Positions 23,218 to 34,951 of a DNA stretch of 64,000 nt are shown in pieces; within the stretch, counting starts at the first letter, position 1; each line of letters begins with the position of its first letter. Position numbers and translations under genes: made by a program. Location: assembly GCA_030549775.1 (NCBI GenBank), contig CM060175.1, forward strand, positions 5,518,564 through 5,582,563, in the 5' to 3' direction. Origin of the DNA: Tamarix chinensis. Taxonomy: Eukaryota; Streptophyta; Magnoliopsida; Caryophyllales; Tamaricaceae. The notes beneath the pieces were generated by a model. That model saw nothing but the letters and a program-made list of their open reading frames with translations, was not told the DNA's origin and ran no database searches.

Positions 23218-24490
23218 TTGGACTAATGGACGTGAAGGCAGAAATGGATAGGGAAATATACAAACCGGACAACGTAATTAAATATCATTGGGAAAAATTT
23301 ATGAAGTTAGAATTTCAGTGAAACTTTACGAAACTAAAAGTGAAGCTGTCTATGCAAATTTATGACTGATTTATGCTACGACTTTTAATTAAGCTGTACT
23401 ATTTACCCGAGAATTATCTAAGGAAGAGATTTTCAAATATGTTTTTTTTTTTGAAAGATTCGACCATATATGTATATGAATTTACATATAATAAGTATAC
23501 TAAGACGTCAGAGAATAATCATCTTATCTACTAAGTTTACGAGGTCAAAAAGAGATACGATCCATAATTGTATCTTAAGGAAAACAGATAAAAGATGACT
23601 TTGAGTTTTTCTTTTTCTTTTTCTTTTTCCTGAAGGATGATTCTTTGTTTTTTTCTTGGGTATTTTAATTCAGAGATTCATTCTATTGCGTTAGAGATAG
23701 AAAATATCATCTACATAAGTTAGGGATCTGATACCAATTATCATTTTAGCCTATGCCAGCGGTCTGTCTTCAAGTTTGCTTATCATTTATACATACGTAA
23801 GTACGTACGTACGTACGTACGTATCTGATTTGCCTTTATTCGAACTTCAGCTCCAGCTGCATACCTTTTGATTGCGAAAGACGGAAAGAGCATGGTTGAT
23901 TTAGGAAGTGTCCAAAGCTCTTGGCCTGGTCAGTTTTGGTTGCGATGGAGAGCATGCATGTGCAATGTGTAGAACTAGTAGATCATGCGTATAATATAAT
24001 TGCCAGGGATTACCTATTGAATATAATATATGGTCACATGGGGAATCGGTCATGCCTCTTCACCGACTGTTATGATCGCGTAGTCCCATTACCTTTTCAA
24101 ATGTTCATTAAAGTATAACCACGATAGTGAGCTATATACTAAAATATCGAAAGAAAATTATATTTATATTTTCTGAGAACTTTTTTTTTTAAATTTGAAC
24201 CGTTAGATAAAAATAAATGGTTAAGATTAAAATTCTACTATGGTTAAAGAAACTTTACGCAAGAGATAATGAAAGCTACTTTTAATGAATAGAAAGATTA
24301 TTAAATAATTTGATAAAATAAGACCGTAAGTAAGACTCTATCTCAAAGGTAATATTATTTGTTGTAATAATTTACTTCCAAGATACGATAAATCATTTAC
24401 ACGAGACTCTCAATAATTGTATCAATAGGCTTCAATAGAATATCTCAAAATTTATATTTTTTTTATCCTATGGGATATTTATACTAGTTT
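23218..24490. other. Unassigned, with a (GTAC)n microsatellite at 23797-23824
   Basis: There is no supported gene. A run of about six GTAC units is self-complementary at every register. CTGATACCAATT near 23729 resembles the reverse of a tRNA-iMet primer site, but I found no LTR next to it. Confidence 0.45.
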
Positions 24491-24790
24491 AAGAGTTACA
24501 ATGAAGAAGTATATCTTTTTTTAAAGTTCACGACTCTTCATTTGAATTAACATAACTCTTCAATTACATTAATCAATTCCCAAGATTATGGATTATTTGA
24601 AGAGTTATAATGAAGCGGTATGTTCCTTTTCAAAATTCATGACTCTTCGTTCGAGTCATCATAACTTTTTAATTAAATTAATTAATTTCTAAATTTTTGG
24701 GTTAGTTGAAGAATTATAATGAAAATTTATGTCCCTTTTCAAAGTTTATGACTCTTTATTCAAGTTATCATAACTTTTCAATTAAATTAT
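24491..24790. repeat. Tandem repeat, period 109 bp, about 2.75 copies
   Basis: Units begin AAGARTTAYAATGAA at 24491, 24600 and 24709, exactly 109 bases apart. Each carries a TCCCTTTTCAAA-like box, ATGACTCTTYRTT and CATAACTYTTCAATTA. Within a unit, GACTCTTC and GAAGAGTT form inverted partners. There is no coding content. Confidence 0.85.
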
Positions 24791-25916
24791 ATACTCATAT
24801 ATATTATATTATAATCTACTCCAGTAAAAATTACTATAAAAACTCAAGAAACTATATTATTTAAGTGTTAGAAACATATATTGTCATATTTTTATAAATA
24901 TTGTATATTTATATTTTAGGTTGGAAAATAACCATCAATAGGTAATGAAAATTTCCATAAGTAGGTGAAGAAAATTACTATAAGTAACTTAAGAATAAGG
25001 AAACTATAATGTTTTGAATGTATAAATAGAAAATATGATAGCATTTTTATATTTATGGTGTAATTCTATGTCAAGTTAGGAAACTAAGTTCGATAGGAAA
25101 TGGAAACTAATTGGGTAGAGAAAACCCTAATACCTTATTATTTATTATTAAAAATTTTTAATTCCTACAAAAGTTAATTATAATATAATTAGGTGTTACC
25201 ATCATACATAATACGATTTTGATTCCCATACCATTGTCGTATGGAGTACAATGAAAACCATTAACAAGTTTAAATGAAATGACAAGAGAATAAAGGAAAT
25301 TTCATAAACATAAATTATACTTTTAGAGATAAAATCAAAGTACAATACTGTGAGTTTTGATTGGGTATTTGATGCACAACATAATATTATATTGGCTCAT
25401 GAACGTGTTGGAGAAGTTTGAGATTAATATGTGATTTGTGTGAAAAATACGAGGGTCTCGTATTTATTAACACAGGCTGTGTTTATTAACACAATTTGTG
25501 TTTTCTCACATAATGTTTTTTATGTTTTTTTACACAAAAACTCAAGAGTAAGGAAATTAACACGGGGGTTATGTGTTTTCTAAACACATACCATATTTTT
25601 CTTTATTTATGAAACACATTATTTTTTTTTTCTTTTAGGGTTTTTTCTAGTATAAAAGAGATATGAGAGAACCTCACCCATCAAGTCATGCAATCTAACT
25701 TTTCCTTCTCCATAGAATTCTCCATCCAAAGATAATTATAGATTTGTGTAATTTATTGATTAATTTATTTAATCATCCTGTGATTACATTAGAGCTCGAA
25801 TAAAAATCTTTATATTTCCCTCTCAATTATTCTATTTTGTGATTGAATCATCAATTGTTCATTATCTTGTTAATTATAATTTTGGTTTGGATCCATTTAG
25901 TCCACTTAAGTCCACA
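24791..25916 (+). repeat. Probable 5' LTR of the decayed copia element
   Basis: The sequence just before the primer site at 25923 has LTR features: a TATAAAAG box at 25651-25658, a leader, and an end at ...TTAAGTCCACA just before the PBS. A possible TG start is TGTTAGAAACA near 24875, which would make the LTR a little over 1 kb. No second LTR copy was seen to confirm the limits. Confidence 0.5.
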
Positions 25917-25922
25917 ATAATT

Positions 25923-25933
25923 TGGTATCAGAG
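25923..25933 (+). promoter_or_regulatory. Primer binding site, tRNA-iMet (decayed copia)
   Basis: TGGTATCAGAG lies directly downstream of the probable LTR end and upstream of the gag remnant in the same orientation. This fixes the plus orientation of the element. Confidence 0.8.
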
Positions 25934-26040
25934 TTGTGGTTGTTTAAGAGATATGATAATCAGGATGGGTACAAAATTTAAAATTGAGATGTTAAAATTA
26001 AAAATGCGGGTGGTCCTGATTCAGAACGAGTTGGAAAAGG

Positions 26041-28720
26041 AGTAATCTAGTCATTCAACAAGCCAAATTTGATGACTGATGAGAGATTTGAAGAAGGAGA
26101 TCTGAAGGTCCTCTCTACCATATAAATATGCTTGTCGAACGAGGTATTGTGACAAAGGAATCAACAATGGTTGGCTTATAGTTGAAGCTTGAGTCATTTT
26201 ACTTGACAAAGTTAGTAGCAAATCAGCTTCATGACCTAGAATTAGGTGAGGGTCAATCCTTGAAATCTCATGTTGATGAATTTGATTATATTATTATGGA
26301 TTTTTATAACATAGAAGTCAAATTAGATGATGAATATTTAGCCATTATACTATTATGTTCTTTGCCTACTAGTTTTAAGCATTTTTATGAGACTATTTTG
26401 TATGGGAAGGACGAGTTAGTCCTTGAGGATATAAAATCCGTCTTGCTATAACGAGATTTGATTAATATTTAGTTGACTAACAACAGTACTTCTGGAGACT
26501 CACATAGTGAGGGATTGGTAGCTAGGGGGAGGATACATGAGTGGGGGTTTGGTGATAAGAGGTAGTCCAAATCTAAGTTGAAGAGTTGGCGGAAGAATTT
26601 GGCACGTCATGGTTGTCACATAAAAGGCTATATTAGGAGATACTACTCTAATAGAAAATCTACAAATACCGTTGATGGTGTATCTAGTGAGAGTAATGTT
26701 GCCATAGCTTATGATGGTGGTGATGGTGATGTACTGACTGCCATAAATGGACATACAAGATTGGTAGATAGGTAGATTCTAGATTCTGAATATTACTACC
26801 ATGTTTGTCCCAATAGAAGCTAGTTATAGACATATGACACTGTTTGAGGTGGAGTTGTATTGGGAAATGATGCTTCATGCAGAGTTGTTGGGATTGGGAT
26901 AGTGAGGGCGAGGATGCATGATGATGGTGTGGTCAGGACATCGTCTGGTATTCATCATATTCCTGAAATGGCCAAAAGCTTGGTTTTGTTGTGTTCCTTG
27001 GATAGCAAAAGTTATAGGTGTGTCATTAAGAAGGACCTGTTGAAGGTTGCTAAAGGGGTTGTGGTGACAATTGTTGGAAAGTGGGTTGGGATATTGTATG
27101 AGCTTGTTAGCACAACTATTGAGGGTGTAGTTGGGGTGGCATTGAGAGTGTGTGACTCATATATTGCTGATATTGGTTTGTGGCAATAGGAACATGGGAG
27201 TGTTATTGGCATGACTAGAGGGCCCTTATTTTATGACTTGATTACATCAATATCTGTTACCTTCTATGAGTCTAAATTTCTTCTTAACAAGAAGATGGAG
27301 TAGGAGAGTTTGCTAGGTGCTTTAGATAAGGTGGAGATTGTTGCTGATCTAGATGGCATAGATTTTTCAAGTGAGGTGGAATCAGGGCAGCATATGGAGC
27401 AAGTGGGTGATGCTTTAGGTAGAGCTGGTTATGCTTTATATACTATGATTAGCAATATTAGTGTGCTGGAGCTAGTGTTAAACTCAGAGGTTATTTTGGG
27501 TGCTAATTCTGCCTTGTGGTATTCTGTTGATGTTGCTAAAGAGATGTGGTATCTTTGGGGGATTCAGACATTGGTATATGATGTTCTTTTTTTTTCTGTC
27601 TATGTTTTGTTTATTTCAACAAAATAAATATCTAAGGAGAAGAAGCTGAAGGCTTTAGAGGTTCCCAAATCTAAAGTGATTGTGGTGGCTTGGCTAGTCA
27701 CTGGCTCATACTCTGTAGTTGTGAGATACTTGATATATGATGTGATTAGTATCGACCATTGTATTTCTCATGTTGTGAGCATGTGTGTGGTGAGTCCCTT
27801 GAATACACCTTAGTTAGGTGTGGTCAAGATTCTAAGGTACTTGGTGCATATAATATCAACTTATATTGAGTATATGTTGTTAACTATTGCATTGACAGGT
27901 TTCTCTGATATTATTTGTGGTACTAATGATCAGAGGTACACTCGTTTGCTAGTGTACGACCTAAGAGGTTCTAAGGTCTTAATTTTGGATACTCACTTTA
28001 TATTTTTTGCTTTGGATTGTCCCAAATCCAAAGAGAAAGAGAAGTTCATGGCTATTGTTCCATATTTGAATGTTGTTGATTGCATCATATATGTTATGTT
28101 GTGTACTCAACTTGATATCGCTCAAGCTATTAGTGTGGTAAGTTGATATAGGGAGAATTCGATGAAGGCTCATTGGTAAGTAGTGAAGTAGATTATTTGG
28201 TACTTGAAGGGTATGGTATCAACATGTATAGAGTATGGGAGATCGCCTAATTCGCTGGTTAGGTTCATGGGCTCTAATTTTGGTGGATACCTTGATAGAA
28301 AGAGATCCACTAGTGGTTATATTTTTTTGTCTTAGTGGTTAAACTATTAGCTTGAGGTCTTCCTTGCAAGATGTGATGGCATTGTCCACTATTAAGGTAG
28401 AGTATATGGCTATGAAAAAGGCTTTTTTTGAATATGTGTGGCTTAGTGGTTTAGTACGTGAGTTGGGGTTTGGTTATGGGGCTCTAGTTATTTGAGGAGA
28501 TAGCTGGAGTTCTATATGTTTGGTGAAGAAGTATAATTCTTTTCATCATCAAACAAATCACATTGATATCAGGTATCACTTTATCTGAGGTATTGTTGTT
28601 GTAGGAAAAGTTGTGTTGAAGAAAGTGCGTACTTTAGATAATCTGATTGATATGCTAACGAAGCCAAAAATCCCTCCTAAGTGTCTATCGACTCAACAGC
28701 TCAAAGATGGTATCCTCTCC
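26041..28720 (+). pseudogene. Decayed copia gag-pol mosaic
   Basis: Gag (UBN2) is readable at 26182-26451 (SLKSHVDEFDYIIMDF, IILLCSLPTSF). Zinc-knuckle traces are at about 26600-26640, and protease and flank traces at about 26774-26815 (LDSEYYYHVCPN). The pre-integrase region is at 26860-27190 (VVGIGIVRARMHDDGVVRT). The catalytic integrase core is missing: the text passes at about 27200-27260 straight to the linker between integrase and RT. The region around the RT/RNase H junction appears twice: about 27697-27945 (ILRYLVH...ALTGFSD) and 28010-28330 (PKSKEKEKFMAI, LDIAQAISVVS, LDRKRSTSGYIF). The tail runs to about 28700 (MALST, HQTNHIDIRYHF, IDMLTKPK). Many stops are present. Confidence 0.88.
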
Positions 28721-30257
28721 ACCATTCATCTACCTTTCCTCGCAAGTAGAATATACCGATGTCCACCTTCTTTCTATCTGCGAAATTAGAAGCCCTAAAA
28801 ATGCTCTTAGCTCTCTAATCCTCATTTCCAACATTGTCGTATCCTAAACTCCATCAAGCACAGACGAGTGATGAAACCCAACCTCTCTAAGTCATTTCTC
28901 AACCTAAAAATATACCATAGGCGATGGCTGACGTTGAGTTGTGGCTATAGCTCTACTACTCTCTCACCTATTGTGATAAGGAACTCCTCTATACGTGCAA
29001 GATTAAAGTTTTGAGCCATAGTGCTGAAGGAAATATAGTAATAGGGTTACAACGCTAGCGATTAAAATCAAAGGCCACCTATAATAAGGCTAAGCACCTC
29101 ATATCATTCAAAGGCAACAACAACATTAACATTTATCAAAAGGGTTGCACTAATATCATACACACAAGTTAAAATAAAGTAATTGAATTCATAATATATG
29201 ATCATAACACATTCATGCTTACAAACATTTCATCAATAGCAACTAGAGACCCAATAAGCAAAAGAAAACGCTAATCTTCTAGGGTTACTTATACCATAAA
29301 GATAGATCACTACCATACTAATTATCCGCCTAACATCAACCCTAAGAATAGGATGCAGAACAAGAACCTTAAATCTTGTCCCAAATCAAGCATCTCTATC
29401 GAAACCTTGAAGGCTTAAATCCATAGAAGACAAATATCCTACTCTCGCAAATCACCCGTTGGAACCATTCCTCATGTAGGATCATCAGCTCTCGCTCCAA
29501 ATCATAAGAAGGCCCTTCCATTTCGTCCACTCACTTTGATAATTTGGTGCAATACTCTATGGTAGTCCCATCTTAGCTCTCCACACATCGTTAATCAGGA
29601 ATAACTCTCTTGCCAGCTAATCATAATGCAATAGAAAATGTTTGCCCTCCATAAACTTGGGATGAGGAACGCTCATCAAGAACAAATCCCTATACACTTT
29701 CCTTGCCATAATCCATGACTATACTAAAGGGAGGGTCCTTAATAAGTGGTTGGATCGAAAAATATAAGGCCCAATGTAATGGCTGGCATCCACAATACGT
29801 TTCACCTCTCTATCGAGCTACCTCAAATAGACTCTAATACCTCCATTAGGGGACGTCCTAAGGCACGGTATAGGTAGTCCATTTGCTCCAATAGTCATTA
29901 TAGGGAATCCTACAAGTCACAATAACTAAACTTAGATATTCAACCAATCAATTTTTTTAAAAAAAAAATAATTTCCTCAAGTCTCCAATCAAGATTAAGC
30001 TCGTTTCTCTATAAATCATAGGTCATCCACAAACACACTAGTGTTATAACTCCATATACACACCCAACGTAAGGAGGTAAGACACAAAACCAAACAGGGG
30101 CTACTAGGGTACCAAATTAAAAGACTAAGACCAATATAAAGATAAACTCCCAACTTACATCCTTGTAAGGCTAAACTCAAATTTTAAATATTTGGGAAAT
30201 AGAAACTTTTGAAAATATAAGAGAGGATTTTAAAACAAAAAATCTCTAATACCAACT
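28721..30257 (-). pseudogene. Decayed internal region of a family A retrotransposon
   Basis: This interval lies inside the primer site and LTR at 30244-33646, so it is the start of the internal part of that minus-oriented element and should hold gag. Short minus-strand stretches read as protein, for example KLSKWTKWKGPSYDLEREL near 29500, but stops are frequent and I cannot assign a domain with certainty. The left limit is where the plus-strand copia remnant ends. Gypsy rather than copia is an inference from the long LTR. Confidence 0.4.
30244..30254 (-). promoter_or_regulatory. Degraded tRNA-iMet primer site
   Basis: The minus strand reads TGGTATTAGAG, one change from the canonical TGGTATCAGAG. 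It lies three bases after the LTR end GGGTGTTACA. This shows that the LTR at 30258-33646 is a 5' LTR in minus orientation and that family A is a retrotransposon family. Confidence 0.75.
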
Positions 30258-33200
30258 TGTAACACCCCTATTTTTACTACTTAAAATTTTAATTTATTGA
30301 AACATTAATTACCAAATTAATGGGTGTTACTGCCACACTTAGTATAACTCCTATTCCCTCACCTTTACTATGCCAAGTGCTAAGGCTTAAAACAAAACAC
30401 AACTAGAATAAAATAGAGGAAATGAGTTTTAATACAAATATATGAGTTATGGATAATTTTTTCCATATAAAAAAGAAAAATCAAAATACACCAAGGGACA
30501 TGAGAATCTAAAGGAAAACCAATTACATCAAAATAGGTGCCCAAAGGTACAATACCATTTTACTCTAACTTTTAGAACCGAATGCCTATTCTGAGATTGA
30601 GACCTCTTTCCAAAAGCTCCACTTATCTTTACCTCCATTATATGCCTCAAACTAGGGATGTAAACGAGGCGTCTATACCCACACCCATATCATACCCGTT
30701 AAGAAAATATGTACCCAAATCCGTACCCGTACCCGAATCCATATCCTTATCCGTTGGATATTCATTATCCGATGGATTAACCATTTACCTATTAATGGAT
30801 ATTATCCAACAGATAAATCCATTACCCGACGGATAAACTCATTTAGAGTTAAGCCATAGATAATTTTAACCTTAATTTATAATATATTTACTTTAAAATT
30901 AAAGGTAAAAGGGTAGTTATATATCGGGTAAACGGGTACGGATATGGATACGGGTATGGTTATGGGTACATGTATGGATATTCCATACCCGTATCCATAC
31001 CCAAATTCGAAGAGTATTTTTTTCCATCATCCATATCCGTATCCATATCTATTTAAATATCCGTCGGGTTTCGGGTAAATTCCGGCCCCTTACATCCCTA
31101 CCTCAAACCACTCCTAACCATTCATATAGTCATATGCAAAAGTAGTATTAATAAATTTTTTTAGTAATGAGTAAAAAACAATACCTCAAAAGATGTAGTA
31201 TACCCACATTGCTTATAATCACAAAATAAACTAAAAATCATGCTCAAGTAAAAAAGAACAAGCCATAAAAATAGGTAATAATCATTGGATAATGTATACA
31301 ACGTCAAGATCTCATACTCCATAGTCAATCATACAAAGTCACTTTACATCATCATGACATACACGTTAGCCATTTCCGACTAATCAAATCAATCCTAAAC
31401 GTCAATGTATGGCCGTAAGGCAAATACTAAACCCAAAATAAAAAATAATTCCAATTAATAAAGGTAGGACACTGAGGTAACTTCTAAACCGACAAAATCA
31501 AAGCAAATCCTTTTTATATTCTTACACAAAATTTGCTCCCATTTTTATTTACTTAAGGGGATACAATAAACCTAGGGATACTAAGGTACATTGAATCATA
31601 TTGGCACTTGAATGTGACACAATACCCTTACCCTAGAACCTAAGGACACATCAGTATGCTTGATCATACTGGCATACTGAGGCAACACAGTTTCCTCTAA
31701 TTCTTAAGTATCGACACCCTCGATAGGGCCCGTAGATCACCTATTGAGTAGAATAGGGCCTTAATAGGGTACAATGGAAAACTAGAGGACCAACATCAAT
31801 GAAGGCTATACCTTGTCTATAAGGTAGCTAATCCTAGAGAACAACCATTTCTAACTCAAAGTCTTCACTTTAAGTGTTAATATTTTATGAGGTGATCAAA
31901 CATGTCTCATTATGCACAACATTTTCTATTTCCATACTTAACCATTTTTTTTCTTTATTTTTCAATTATTAAGATAAACCCTATGGTCATTAGTATATGT
32001 CTAAGTTTAAAGTCAATACCAAGGTCAACCTAATGCCCAATTATTCATAAAAGATGCATTAGGTCAAAAATTACCAACATGCACTACAAACCCTACTTTC
32101 ACCACTATTATCCAAATTTTAAAATAAACATTAGTATTATGAACAATTTCCCATTAAAGGGATAAAATAAAATAATTCAAAATATTTTATTATGTAGGTA
32201 ATCTTTGTAATTTAGCGATTGACTATATTTTTTTACCTTTCATATAGTTAGTAATTTTTTCCCACAAAATCTTAATCATGTGTTTCTAATGTGTCTTAAA
32301 ATCCATAAATTTCATAGCATGATATGATATTTAATTGGACAATTAATAGCATAATTCACGTAAAGAAATATTTCTAACCCCAGAACATGCGAATAGAAAT
32401 TATCATACTCTAACCCTAATCATGTGTGTATGTATTATGCTATTTATAACAACCCTTGATACCATGCAATAATAGTCATGATATATTCATCATGGAATTT
32501 AAATCATATTGTTACAAGTTTACAAACCCTAACAAAACCGTATGCATCATACGTAAATTATGTAACATATTACACACACACATAACCTAACAACAATCCT
32601 ATGTCCTATTTAGCATGTTAGCACTTTATCTTGCATGTCATATTACTTGAAAGATATAAAACCCTGGCATAAGTCTAAATATAAACAATCCTAATATGCT
32701 TGCATATAATTTCTACCATCTCATGAGTGATTAGATTACCTAAATCTAAGAGTAGACAAAAAGCACAAAAACCATCATCCCTAAGATCCTAAAGGATTAA
32801 ATAAATAATTAACACCCAATAATACAAATATTATTATTAAATATAACATAAAAATATCTTAAAATTTTATTAAAACCACTAAAAAAAGAACCAATTAGAG
32901 AAACAACGCTGCAAGGGAAACAATGCAACTCACGAAACAAAGGGAGGATAATGGGTGGAAGTTACCATGAGAGCAACAACTTCTTTGGTCGTTGCTAGGG
33001 GTGACCGACACGAAACATTGGTGTAAGTTGGAGGCTTCGGTGGAGGAGAATGTAGCAAGGTGGAGGGGATCAACACAAATGGTCAAAGGAGAAAGGAGGT
33101 GATCGGGGGGTTTTACCAAAGGGGGTTGGGGGTGCTTCCGTGGGTTTAGGTATTGGTTGGGGAGTGGCTTTGGAAAGGGCTACCGAAGGTGGGAGTGAGG

Positions 33201-33646
33201 GAGCAGTGGAAGTGGACATTAAAAAGGGAGGGAACCGGTGGTGATAGATGTTGTTAAGGAAGGAGGAGTGGTGGTGGTGTGCATTTCATATAAAATGGTG
33301 AAGGTGAAGGTGGACAATAAGAGACATAATGGATAATGGACATGTTTTCTTGCTTGAGGGAGCTCAGGAGAAAGTAGAAGGGCATAGGCTTCACTTGGGG
33401 CTAATACATGACACAAAAGTGGGTCGATGGAGGGCTTAAAAAGGATGGTGGCATAAAGGGAAAGGTCGAGCAAAACATAGGAGAGGGAAAGATGAAGGAG
33501 AAGGAGAAGTGTAGGAGGTTTGGTGTAGAGGAAGGTTACACCGGGTAAAGGGAGTAGGGCATGATTATGATTTGGTATGGAGTAGGATAATTATTTAGGA
33601 AGGTTAACTGGGGTAAAAACATTTGGTCACCAAAATTGGGATTACA
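30258..33646 (-). repeat. Family A 5' LTR, minus orientation, with nested MITE
   Basis: In plus reading it starts TGTAACACCCC at 30258, with GGGTGTTACTGCCACACTTAG at about 30323-30343. Next come the nested MITE, AT-rich text with the 31725-31760 module, and a purine-rich zone at 32890-33600 (pyrimidine-rich in element orientation). It ends near GGGATTACA at 33638-33646. Without the MITE and one target copy it is about 2.9 kb. Frames inside the purine-rich zone are composition shadows. Confidence 0.7.
30653..31100. mobile_element. hAT-type MITE, 448 bp, with perfect 8-bp TSD
   Basis: The element starts TAGGGATGTAA and ends TTACATCCCTA, giving 11-bp perfect terminal inverted repeats. The direct 8-bp flanks are CCTCAAAC (30645-30652) and CCTCAAAC (31101-31108). 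An 8-bp duplication and TAGGG termini are hallmarks of hAT transposons. It has no coding capacity. The interior is built from many variants of TATCCGTACCCG and its complement, so it can fold extensively. It sits inside a family A LTR. Confidence 0.93.
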
Positions 33647-34951
33647 CAATTTTGGTTGGGGTCTAAACTATGATTAAATTTAGTAACCTAAATTCTATCA
33701 TATATTTACCTAATTAAATTTACTTCTGATATGTCATAATAATACATATGTTAATAACATATTTACTACGAAACACCACACAATACTTATTAAAACTAAT
33801 TACACATAATTACCTGTTTATAGTTATAGTTTCTAAAAATGGGTATTATAGTTTTTCTTTTATTTCTATGCATGTATTACAGAGTAAAATGCATGATTTT
33901 ATAAGTTTTGTGATTTTATTTGAAGTGTTATAATTTGTACCTTGCTAGGATTTGCCATAAAGTTTTAAGTATGATAGTATATTATGTTATGTTTTTAAGT
34001 CTATAGTTGAGAATATTAAATAATGTTCGAGTATGGCTATGCACACTTAAGAATTAGAGGTTTACTAGTGGTTTTGGCATGTTTTACTCTGGATGCAAGA
34101 GTATTAGTGATGTTGACTTCCTTTCTCCCTTCTACAGGAAAAGCAGAGAGTATTATTACTATCAGTTTATTAACCTCAATTTGTTAATGAAAAGGGTTTG
34201 TTTATCACCTAATTATAGTTATTTAATATGTTTGCCTCTCACGTAGTTTCCAATCATGAGTAGGATGCATGTTTAATATCCTCTTATAGGGACTTTATGT
34301 GTTGCATGCATTACCTTAGTGATATATATTTGTTACCTTACTCAATATGCAAGTATTGATCATCTTTTTCATGGTTATTTCTCATTCCTACGAGTACATG
34401 ACCCTGTTGACATGCAAGTATTTGATGACCGTTCAAGGACTTTGTTGATTTTGATGCACTTCCTATGGAAAAATTACTACTTTTTTTTATTTGGACGTAA
34501 AGATGTAGTTATTTGGTAGTTGGTACTTTTATTTGGATATCTTTTGCACTCTTAGATCTATGGTTCCTTTTTATTGTACTTTGAATTATATTAAACTCGT
34601 AGTTTATTTCCAAAACTCTTTTCTATATTAATGAAAATTTTCTTATTCTCTTGTTATGTCATTTAAACTTGTTAATGTTTTTCATTATACTTGATACTAG
34701 AATGGTATGGAAACCGAAGTTATATTAAGTATGGTAGTAACACCCGATCATATTTTGATTAGCTTCCAAAATAATAATAATAATAAAAAAATAATTGTAA
34801 ATTTTGGGGTGTTTTAATAAGAGAGTGTGAATGAGACGTTTCAAAAATATAACAAGGGTTTTTAATCTTTTAAATAATGAAATAAAAAATAAGATAAATT
34901 TATTTCTAAATAATACAAATTATGATTAAGTTAGGTTTTTGAAAAATGGGA
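33647..34951 (+). repeat. Family A LTR end, plus orientation
   Basis: At about 34719-34745 the text AAGTATGGTAGTAACACCCG is the reverse complement of the GGGTGTTACTRCCAYACTT module. It is followed by TTTTGGGGTGTTTTA (about 34802-34816) and a second end-like GGGATATTACA at 34941-34951. The 33650-34700 part has no distinct markers, so the left limit is only where the opposite LTR stops. No primer site follows. Confidence 0.45.

Noticed and set aside
23724..23740. CTGATACCAATT as a minus-strand primer binding site
   Set aside because: It resembles the reverse of TGGTATCAGA, but no LTR end lies next to it and no gag is found in the matching direction.
30582..30836. 84-codon frame across the hAT MITE border
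   Set aside because: It spans the TSD and the repeat-built interior of the MITE and has no protein-like composition.
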